Assembly (NCBI GenBank): GCA_947460255.1
Contig: CANHIS010000001.1
Coordinates: 76,113-117,995, forward strand
Direction: 5' to 3'
Length of the DNA: 41,883 nt
Source of the DNA: Bacteroidota bacterium
GTDB taxonomy: Bacteria > Bacteroidota > Bacteroidia > M30B66
In this document: piece by piece, positions 36,010-41,883 of the stretch
How positions within the stretch are numbered: the stretch's first letter is position 1
How the letters are laid out: every line of letters starts with the position of its first letter
The notes under the pieces: model-generated
Told to the model about the DNA's origin: nothing
Seen by the model: only the letters and a program-made list of their open reading frames with translations
Database searches by the model: none
Made by a program: the position numbers and the translations under genes

Positions 36010-36909
36010 TTAGATTTTTTTGAAAAGACCTTTTAATGCATCACCCTTTCCAGTTGCACTTAATGTGGCATTCATCGATTTCTTGATTAAACCTAAGAGA
36101 GCACTGGTCTCAAAACGATTTCTGAGTTTTTCGTCTTTTGAATTTTCTGAGATAAAAGCTGTTCCTTCACGAGTTTCTTCTGCTGTAGCGGGTTTCTTAC
36201 TAGATAAAAAACGAGTTACACTGATTCCTGTGGTTTGAATCTCAACTTTACGCAATAAATGTCTTCTCATCAAATTTTCTAACGTTGATGGAGTAAAGTA
36301 GGAAAGGTGTTCTGGCCAACCGATTACATTGTATTTGGGTCCGAGATAATATCTCAACGTTGAATTAAAATTGGGCGTTGTGATATAAAAAAGACCGTCT
36401 TTTCTAAGCAATTTTGAAATATTCTCTACCTCAGAATTTGGAGTATTGATATGTTCAATCACTTCAAATGAGGTAATTACATCAAAGCTTTCGAGCGAAT
36501 AATTCTGTGGATTGAGCGGGCCTTTGTGCATTGTAATCCCCTTCGATTCACAAATTTCGATAGCCTTATCGGTGAATTCTGTTCCAAACACTTCCCATCC
36601 GCGCTCTTTTGCAACATCTAAAAAAAAACCAATTCCGCAGCCAACATCGAGCAGGCGATTGGTTTTTCTAACTTTTTCGAACTGATCAAGAATTTCGTGG
36701 TATCGTTTGATTGTGATGGGACTGAGATAATCGTTTCGTCCGTAGCCCTTGTAATATTCTTCTAGTTCATCGAGCGTTGGATTTGCGGAGGAAAAAACCA
36801 TTCCGCAGTCCTTACATCGTGTTAGAGTTGCTAATTCATATCCCTTTAAAGGCTTGATATTATTGCTTCCGCAAAGCACGCAGGATGTTAAATGTTTGTG
36901 CATACTCAT
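36010..36909 (-). CDS. Class I SAM methyltransferase with N-terminal zinc ribbon
   Basis: A 299-residue methyltransferase of the Methyltransf_23 type. An N-terminal zinc ribbon uses Cys10, Cys13, Cys32 and Cys35. The SAM-binding motif LLDVGCGIGFF starts at residue 86, followed by DVITSFEVIEHI near 143 and FYITTPNFNSTLRYYLG near 170. The last 80 residues are variable. Proteins of this shape are frequent in capsule and O-antigen loci, where they methylate sugars. It overlaps the upstream amidotransferase gene by 4 bases and is 3 bases from the TylF gene. The acceptor cannot be told. Confidence 0.85.
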   Translation of the reverse strand: MSMHKHLTSCVLCGSNNIKPLKGYELATLTRCKDCGMVFSSANPTLDELEEYYKGYGRNDYLSPITIKRYHEILDQFEKVRKTNRLLDVGCGIGFFLDVAKERGWEVFGTEFTDKAIEICESKGITMHKGPLNPQNYSLESFDVITSFEVIEHINTPNSEVENISKLLRKDGLFYITTPNFNSTLRYYLGPKYNVIGWPEHLSYFTPSTLENLMRRHLLRKVEIQTTGISVTRFLSSKKPATAEETREGTAFISENSKDEKLRNRFETSALLGLIKKSMNATLSATGKGDALKGLFKKI

Positions 36910-38042
36910 CCGGCAATTGCTTTTTTAACTTTACGAAAAGCTCTCACATAAGGCCGAAGTCGATCATACCAATGTAGAATAGAAGGATAATCGGTGTGAG
37001 CCTTAACAGGAAGTGCCATAATGGCTTCAAACTCATTTTCTGTTATGCCTAGCTTTTTGATCAAGTATTCACGGTCTTCCAATAGAAGTTCTTCGGTTGG
37101 ATAAGGGTTTTTCTTGATTTCATCTTGAGCTTCTTCACGCGTAATTTGCCCTGAGCAGATTAGTGTGCTTAGGTGTGATTTACGTTTGTCGACACCAAAT
37201 TTTTTATACAGGATATAGCCTTGATAGAAACGGGTAAATATATTCTCGTAGTGTTTCCCGCCATAATCGCGCCATCCAAGTTCTTCCTGAATGAATTTTT
37301 TAACGGCCGATTTTTCGTAATCAATCCAATTTAGTGGTGAATATGTCTTCAGCCCTCTAATCTTCATCAAGTACCAACCACGTGTAACGCCTAGATAAGG
37401 GAACGTTTTCAAGGGCACTTTTCCAAACTGTTTGTGAATCGCCTTCATGTTGATGATGTCATACTTGAAGTGCGTAAATGTTGGAGGTAGCCAGCCTTCT
37501 GTAACTGTATTGTGCCCTGTTAGGATATGCTTGATGCCTTTATCGATGGCTATTTTGAAAACTGCAGCGGCATAAGCATTATCTGTTGGCACATCGATGT
37601 CGAGTACAGATGCTTTCATGTAGGAAAGCTGTAAGTCTTTGATTTCGTTCCAATCAATTACATACGTAAAAAGGTCGAAGCCAAGTTTTTTAACAAGATT
37701 TTCGATGTTCATTACAGAAAGCTCGGTGTTCCATCCGTTATCAACATGTAAAATCAATGGTCGAAGTCCCCATTCCTTTGCTTTGTATGACAAATAAGTT
37801 GAGTCTACCCCTCCACTAACGCCGATTAAGCAGTCATATTCGCGATTCTTTCCCCAGTTTTTAATCTCTGCTAACATGTTCTGAAGCGATTTTTCAGCTT
37901 CATCACCACGCTTTACTGTTTTGCGTGCCATGTCATCATAAATATGACATACTGAGCAAACACCCTGATTATCAAATGTAATTGCTGGATAATCGTTCGT
38001 GTCGAGAATGCAGCGTGAGCAAACCTGGTAGTTTTGTTTCAT
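36906..38042 (-). CDS. N-acetyl sugar amidotransferase (WbpG/PseA-like)
   Basis: ATP-dependent amidotransferase of 378 residues that converts a sugar N-acetyl group to an acetamidino group. An N-terminal zinc-binding set (Cys8, Cys11, Cys29, Cys32) precedes the PP-loop SGGVDS at 76-81, which activates the substrate by adenylation. TGHNTVTEGWLPP near residue 165 is strongly characteristic. In Pseudomonas WbpG, ammonia comes from dedicated HisH and HisF paralogues; both are found here on the opposite strand at 39365-40746. It overlaps the glycosyltransferase gene by 4 bases and the next methyltransferase gene by 4 bases. Confidence 0.92.
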   Translation of the reverse strand: MKQNYQVCSRCILDTNDYPAITFDNQGVCSVCHIYDDMARKTVKRGDEAEKSLQNMLAEIKNWGKNREYDCLIGVSGGVDSTYLSYKAKEWGLRPLILHVDNGWNTELSVMNIENLVKKLGFDLFTYVIDWNEIKDLQLSYMKASVLDIDVPTDNAYAAAVFKIAIDKGIKHILTGHNTVTEGWLPPTFTHFKYDIINMKAIHKQFGKVPLKTFPYLGVTRGWYLMKIRGLKTYSPLNWIDYEKSAVKKFIQEELGWRDYGGKHYENIFTRFYQGYILYKKFGVDKRKSHLSTLICSGQITREEAQDEIKKNPYPTEELLLEDREYLIKKLGITENEFEAIMALPVKAHTDYPSILHWYDRLRPYVRAFRKVKKAIAG

Positions 38043-39313
38043 CCTTGTAGCGCCTCTTCTAAGAAGTTCAGGTAATTTTTAGGTGCCGAAAAATACTCAT
38101 TATAGATTTGATAAGCGTTTTTTCCACGCTGTATTCTTTCACTTTCTGTTAAAATTGCCCATTTTTCAAGTGATTCAGAAATTGTATTTGCACTTGCATC
38201 AATAGGCAGTAACACCCCGTTGAACTGATCTTTCACAATTTCAGCAACTCCGCCAACATTTACAGACAAAACTCCGATTCCATGACCCATGGCTTCCATC
38301 ATTGAAACGGGCAAACCTTCTGAACTACTTGTACAAATCAATAAATCAGGATGTTGTGACTTAAAAAAACTAAAAACTTGTGCTTTTGTGAATTCTCCTT
38401 CGAATGAAAATGTAATATTTGATTTGCCTTCAAGTTTCAACTCAGCAAGTTCTTGAAGCCTTTTATTTCCGTCGGGAGCATTGCCAATATGAGTCCAGTG
38501 CACCTTTAAATTCTGGATTCTCTCTAGTGCTTCAACAATTTTCTCGAGCCGTTTCACGGGATCTATAAACGCCAAAGAAACAATGTGCAAGCAATTGCTA
38601 GGCGAGACCTTTATCTGAGGAACTGGTAACTCATCAGTGCCCAAATAGGATTTTTTGATTTTACGAGGATCGATTCCAGGCAGCTTGTTTAGCGTGTATT
38701 GCCTTCCAGCTTCGGATATGGCATAAATTCCATCGATAGTTTGTGCGACCCAAGGCCTGAGTGGCAGATAATTCCCTGCGCTCCGTTCAAAAAAGCAGTC
38801 CCAGCCATGAATCCTAGTGATAGCCTTATAATTGGTATTCGATTTTTTAACCGCTGCGAATGCAGCTGTAACATAGTAAAACCAATAGGAATAAAGAGTA
38901 ACCTCATTTGCTGAATGGTTGTGAAATTTGAGTAGGGCTGTCAACTCGGATTCGAACTTATTGGCCATAGATCGAAAGCCAATCAAGGTTTTTAGATGAA
39001 ATGCACCGAATTTTTGATTGTAAGAACCATTTACAAATTTGCTTTCTAGGCGATTAATCGAATCGAACGACTGGCTAAGTGCCAAGATTTTATCGGCCTT
39101 TCCAGTATTAATTTTCATCTCCACTAATTCTGCGTTATGTGGCAATTTGTATCGTTGAATGGAGCGATCCACCCGATGGCTTTCTGGAATGATGATGTAA
39201 ATCCTTTTAAAATGCTGGGCGATAATAAAAAGCTCAGTTTCCAAAAATGGCTCTCCGTTGCCAAATGGATAATCGGTAACAACTAAATAGAGGTATTTTC
39301 GATTGTCCTTCAT
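38039..39313 (-). CDS. GT4-family glycosyltransferase
   Basis: Glycosyltransferase of 424 residues, GT-B fold. The start at 39313 (KDNRKYLYLVVTDYPFGNGEPFLETEL) is chosen because the frame's upstream extension to a TTG at 39472 overlaps hisH antisense and adds unrelated residues. The C-terminal donor site contains SLAFIDPVKRLEKIVEAL near 250 and LICTSSSEGLPVSMMEAMGHGIGVLS near 330-355, which carries the E-x7-E pattern of retaining GT4 enzymes. No signal peptide, so it acts at the cytoplasmic face on a lipid-linked glycan. It is the first gene of the leftward operon and is divergent from hisH across 51 bases. Donor sugar unknown. Confidence 0.88.
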   Translation of the reverse strand: MKDNRKYLYLVVTDYPFGNGEPFLETELFIIAQHFKRIYIIIPESHRVDRSIQRYKLPHNAELVEMKINTGKADKILALSQSFDSINRLESKFVNGSYNQKFGAFHLKTLIGFRSMANKFESELTALLKFHNHSANEVTLYSYWFYYVTAAFAAVKKSNTNYKAITRIHGWDCFFERSAGNYLPLRPWVAQTIDGIYAISEAGRQYTLNKLPGIDPRKIKKSYLGTDELPVPQIKVSPSNCLHIVSLAFIDPVKRLEKIVEALERIQNLKVHWTHIGNAPDGNKRLQELAELKLEGKSNITFSFEGEFTKAQVFSFFKSQHPDLLICTSSSEGLPVSMMEAMGHGIGVLSVNVGGVAEIVKDQFNGVLLPIDASANTISESLEKWAILTESERIQRGKNAYQIYNEYFSAPKNYLNFLEEALQG

Positions 39314-39317
39314 GAGG

Positions 39318-39325
39318 TAAAGGTA
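39318..39325 (-). promoter_or_regulatory. Putative -7 element for the glycosyltransferase operon
   Basis: TACCTTTA on the minus strand matches TAnnTTTG except at the last base, 4 bases before the ATG at 39313. No -33 TTG at normal spacing. Weak. Confidence 0.25.
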
Positions 39326-39352
39326 ATATGATAGCGAGTGAATGGCAATTCG

Positions 39353-39360
39353 TACTTTTG
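39353..39360 (+). promoter_or_regulatory. Putative -7 element for hisH-hisF
   Basis: TACTTTTG, an exact TAnnTTTG match, ends 4 bases before the ATG at 39365. Use of this element would place the transcript start at or next to the A of the ATG, implying a leaderless mRNA. No -33 TTG at normal spacing is seen. Confidence 0.4.
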
Positions 39361-39364
39361 ACTC

Positions 39365-39979
39365 ATGATTGCAATTATAGATTACGACATGGGAAATATT
39401 GGGTCTGTTGCCAATATGCTCAAGAAAATTGGTAAAAAGTCGGTTATTACTCGTGATCCAGAGATGATTCAAACTGCAAGTAAACTCATACTACCGGGAG
39501 TTGGGGCATTCGATAGCGGGATGGAACAATTAGAAAAATATGGCTTAATCGAGCTTATCAAACAAAAGGTGCTGATTGAAAAAACTCCAATTTTAGGTAT
39601 TTGTCTTGGAGCGCAACTCATGCTAAATAGCAGTGAAGAAGGAGTTAAGCCGGGGCTTGGTTTGGCAAAAGGATCAGTAATTCGGTTTCATTTTTCACCA
39701 GAATTGAAACTAAGAGTACCCAATATGGGGTGGAAACCAATCGTCTTAGCAAAAACAAATCAATTGGTGAATACATTGCCCGAAGCCCCGAGATTCTACT
39801 TTGTACATTCATATCATTTCCAAATGGAGAATGAAAAAGATCATTTGTTAATGAGCGAATATGGCTATCCATTTTGTTCTGCATTTCAGAATGAAAACAT
39901 TGCTGGGGTTCAGTTTCACCCAGAGAAAAGTCATAAATTCGGAATGGCCTTGTTACGTAACTTCGCAGATCAGAATTAA
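39365..39979 (+). CDS. hisH: HisH-like glutamine amidotransferase (HisH2)
   Basis: Class I glutaminase of 204 residues that releases ammonia from glutamine for a synthase partner. The triad is complete: Cys80 in GICLGAQ, and His185 and Glu187 in QFHPEKSHKFG. The oxyanion-strand region PNMGWKP (119-125) is also present. By sequence it is a HisH. Its setting, 5 bases before a divergent HisF and beside an N-acetyl sugar amidotransferase, and without any other his gene, points to surface-sugar acetamidino formation rather than histidine synthesis. The symbol denotes family; a separate biosynthetic hisH probably exists elsewhere. Confidence 0.92.
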   Translation: MIAIIDYDMGNIGSVANMLKKIGKKSVITRDPEMIQTASKLILPGVGAFDSGMEQLEKYGLIELIKQKVLIEKTPILGICLGAQLMLNSSEEGVKPGLGLAKGSVIRFHFSPELKLRVPNMGWKPIVLAKTNQLVNTLPEAPRFYFVHSYHFQMENEKDHLLMSEYGYPFCSAFQNENIAGVQFHPEKSHKFGMALLRNFADQN

Positions 39980-39984
39980 TTGCT

Positions 39985-40746
39985 ATGTATCAATCGAGAG
40001 TTATTCCAGTACTGCTTTGCAATCTTGAGGGGAGTTTGGTAAAGACGCAAAGATTCAAAAAGCCTATTTATGTGGGTGATCCTGTAAATGCAGTTAAGAT
40101 TTTCAATGACAAAGAAGTTGACGAGTTAATTTTCTTGGATATCACCGCCACAAGTCAAGGCAGGAAACCAAATTTGAAATACATTAAAGAAATTGCAACT
40201 GAGGCATTTATGCCTTTGTGTTATGGAGGAGGTTTAACAAATATAGACGACATCAGAGCTGTAGTAAAAGCAGGAATCGAGAAAGTTGCCATCAATTCAG
40301 CATTAGAAAAAGACCCTGATTTAATTTCGAGATCGGCAGATATTTTAGGAAGTTCATCAACAGTAGCGTCTATTGATGTTAAAAAAGACATCTGGGGAAA
40401 GTATAGAGTTGCTGTTAAAAATGCATCCAAAAACCTAGCAATCCCAGTATTGGAATTTGCTCAAATGCTTGAAAAAAAAGGGGCCGGCGAGATTGTTTTG
40501 AATTCTGTTGACCGTGATGGAACAATGGAAGGTTTCGACTTAAAATTGATTGAAGAGATATCTCAAAAAATAAGCATTCCTTTGATTGCTTGCGGAGGAG
40601 CTGGGAACATTGCACATTTAAAGCAGGCTATACAAGCAGGTGCATCGGCAGTTGCTGCTGGAAGCATGTTCGTTTTCCAAGGAAAACACAGGGCTGTATT
40701 AATTTCCTACCCTTCGCAAAAAGAATTGAGTGGATTAAATTCCTAA
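39985..40746 (+). CDS. hisF: AglZ/HisF2 family acetamidino modification protein
   Basis: TIM-barrel HisF paralogue of 253 residues. Barrel features are clear: GDPVNAVKIF, ELIFLDITATSQGR, CYGGGLTNIDDI, VASIDVKK (Asp131, matching Asp130 of HisF), DGTMEGFDL and CGGAGNIAHLKQA. The canonical IPCLDV strand is replaced by IPVLLC, so residue 11, the catalytic Asp of imidazole glycerol phosphate synthase, is Leu. This fits the HisF2 group, thought to channel ammonia from HisH2 to a sugar amidotransferase instead of making imidazole rings. It starts 5 bases after hisH. Its stop codon directly abuts that of the convergent FkbM gene. Confidence 0.9.
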   Translation: MYQSRVIPVLLCNLEGSLVKTQRFKKPIYVGDPVNAVKIFNDKEVDELIFLDITATSQGRKPNLKYIKEIATEAFMPLCYGGGLTNIDDIRAVVKAGIEKVAINSALEKDPDLISRSADILGSSSTVASIDVKKDIWGKYRVAVKNASKNLAIPVLEFAQMLEKKGAGEIVLNSVDRDGTMEGFDLKLIEEISQKISIPLIACGGAGNIAHLKQAIQAGASAVAAGSMFVFQGKHRAVLISYPSQKELSGLNS

Positions 40747-41721
40747 TTATTGGAATTGATAAGGTTTAATTAATTCAAGTATTTCTTTGTCTTTAACAAA
40801 CAAGAAATCGTTTGAAATAAAATTATGATTCAACACATTATCTGGGCAAATAGATAAAAACCTATTGCTTTCATCAGGCTCAGCTTTTTCCAGAACAGTG
40901 TAGCCTTTCTGACGCATATTGGTGAAGATTTTTTGGATATGCTCTTTCTTTTCGTTGATCTCAATAAGAAGTGTTGGAGAAATGGAATCAATTAATCCAT
41001 GGGCACCATTGAGCGCTTCTATCTCATGGCCTTCAATGTCCATTTTAATATATGCCTTTGTATCTGTATTCAACAATGATGCAAAAATGGTATCTAATTT
41101 TCTTACTTCGATTGTGAGAACATTGGTGATGGTGATGTAATCTTCTTTTGCTATATCAGCATTTAGAGTAGAGAGGTAAGAAGATGAATCGAAGTAGAAT
41201 TTTTTTTGTTCATCATTGTTGGAAACGCCATAAGTAAGCAAATCGTAATTTGAAAAGTTATTCATTCTACAACGCTCCAGATTAATTTGATTGGTTTCGT
41301 CGTTAGGTTCTATCATTACTACCTTCATATTCTTGCTGAGTGCAGTTAGCGAACGCATTCCAAGGTTAGCTCCACAATCGATAAAAATTGAATTCTGGCG
41401 ATGTTTTGCTTCAAAATGGTTTACAATGATATCTTCAATCATGTTTAAACCTCTGTCGTGCCATTTATAACCCAAGGCTACGTGCATGGTCTTCTGGTTG
41501 TCTTTATGAATTCTTGTGACAACTTCTTTTCCATTATAAAGGCGAATAGTCCAATCAAATTCCCGATTGGGAATAACGACATGTCGATTCAGAAGCTCTA
41601 CTACAGAATAAGGAGCTCTTTCGAATACATAATTGAATAAAGACATGAAAGGTTTAATCTTTATCAGATTATTGATAATTGCGAAAAAAGCAACTCTGAT
41701 GAAGGTTCGGATTCTTTGCAT
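40747..41721 (-). CDS. FkbM family methyltransferase
   Basis: SAM-dependent methyltransferase of 324 residues. The SAM loop FIDCGANLGMRSL lies near residue 113, followed by VVMIEPNDETNQINLERC near 134, the LDTIF segment near 210 and YIKMDIEGHEIEALNGA near 225, the most diagnostic FkbM block. The first ~100 residues include a short hydrophobic stretch (about 8-25) that could be a peripheral membrane contact. FkbM proteins O-methylate sugars and polyketides; in this glycan locus a sugar target is likely. It converges with hisF with no intergenic bases. A perfect -7 element lies about 60 bases upstream. Confidence 0.88.
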   Translation of the reverse strand: MQRIRTFIRVAFFAIINNLIKIKPFMSLFNYVFERAPYSVVELLNRHVVIPNREFDWTIRLYNGKEVVTRIHKDNQKTMHVALGYKWHDRGLNMIEDIIVNHFEAKHRQNSIFIDCGANLGMRSLTALSKNMKVVMIEPNDETNQINLERCRMNNFSNYDLLTYGVSNNDEQKKFYFDSSSYLSTLNADIAKEDYITITNVLTIEVRKLDTIFASLLNTDTKAYIKMDIEGHEIEALNGAHGLIDSISPTLLIEINEKKEHIQKIFTNMRQKGYTVLEKAEPDESNRFLSICPDNVLNHNFISNDFLFVKDKEILELIKPYQFQ

Positions 41722-41781
41722 TGGGATTTTTTAGCAGGGAAAAGAAATATTTCCTTGTAAATAAATTAAAGGCTTACTTGC

Positions 41782-41789
41782 CAAAGGTA
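41782..41789 (-). promoter_or_regulatory. Putative -7 element for the FkbM gene
   Basis: TACCTTTG on the minus strand matches TAnnTTTG exactly. A TTG lies upstream with a 23-base spacer. The leader to the ATG at 41721 would be about 57 bases. Confidence 0.4.
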
Positions 41790-41834
41790 TGGAATTGAAA
41801 AAACATTTAAAACAAAATGATCAGTCTAGCTTAA

Positions 41835-41883
41835 TCAATCGTCAGCACTGTAAATGTCAATCAACTTGTCGGTGTAGTGGCTG
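41835..41883 (-). CDS. Possible 3' end of a leftward gene (partial)
   Basis: On the minus strand the frame entering from the right edge reads SHYTDKLIDIYSADD and then TGA at 41837-41835. The other two frames close quickly or look non-coding. The composition resembles the C-terminus of a real protein, and leftward genes fill this locus, but 15 residues cannot identify it. Confidence 0.35.
   Translation of the reverse strand, partial: SHYTDKLIDIYSADD

Noticed and set aside
39314-39472. N-terminal extension of the GT4 glycosyltransferase antisense to hisH
   Set aside because: It begins at a TTG, overlaps the well-supported hisH coding start, and the extra 53 residues are not glycosyltransferase-like; the ATG at 39313 fits.
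39365-40746. hisH-hisF as part of a histidine biosynthesis operon
   Set aside because: No other his gene is present, the HisF lacks catalytic Asp11, and the neighbours are glycan-modifying genes.

Overview
The window looks like chromosomal DNA of a Bacteroidota member, most likely order Flavobacteriales and perhaps Cryomorphaceae-like (family level is a guess). The evidence is a secreted adhesin with SprB repeats and a gliding-motility (CHU_C, type IX secretion) C-terminal domain, TAnnTTTG promoter elements, almost no Shine-Dalgarno sequences, a bacilliredoxin, an FtsZ with a long tail beyond its PAF motif, and a dcw cluster that lacks murF, murB and ddl. No rRNA, tRNA, insertion sequence, prophage or CRISPR array was seen.

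Positions 1-7242 are housekeeping genes. They comprise a 5'-truncated mitochondrial-like citrate synthase, a leftward group dnaG-rdgB-dedA, a rightward long-chain polyprenyl diphosphate synthase, a bacilliredoxin, and a leftward alpha/beta hydrolase-gatC pair. Symmetric hairpin terminators separate the convergent pairs.

Positions 7243-23283 hold a complete, tightly packed division and cell-wall (dcw) cluster: mraZ-rsmH-ftsL-ftsI-murE-mraY-murD-ftsW-murG-murC-ftsQ-ftsA-ftsZ, followed by a GatB/YqeY-domain gene. Most junctions overlap by 1-14 bases. Three TGTGG/TGTGT direct repeats with an exact 10-base period lie upstream of mraZ and look like an MraZ autoregulatory operator. The neighbouring polyprenyl synthase and DedA protein also connect to isoprenoid carriers.

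Positions 23284-35188 hold a membrane-embedded patatin-like lipase (leftward), a 1641-residue adhesin with nine SprB repeats (rightward), a bifunctional FTCD enzyme of histidine/folate metabolism (leftward) and the helicase HrpB (leftward). The adhesin repeats show a higher-order four-repeat organisation.

Positions 35266-41883 are a surface-polysaccharide locus. A leftward operon encodes a GT4 glycosyltransferase, an N-acetyl sugar amidotransferase, a zinc-ribbon methyltransferase and a TylF-type methyltransferase. Divergent from it across only 51 bp are HisH and HisF paralogues, then a convergent FkbM methyltransferase. Together the amidotransferase, HisH2 and HisF2 form an acetamidino-sugar module. 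The HisF paralogue has lost the canonical catalytic Asp11. The right edge probably carries the last codons of another leftward gene.
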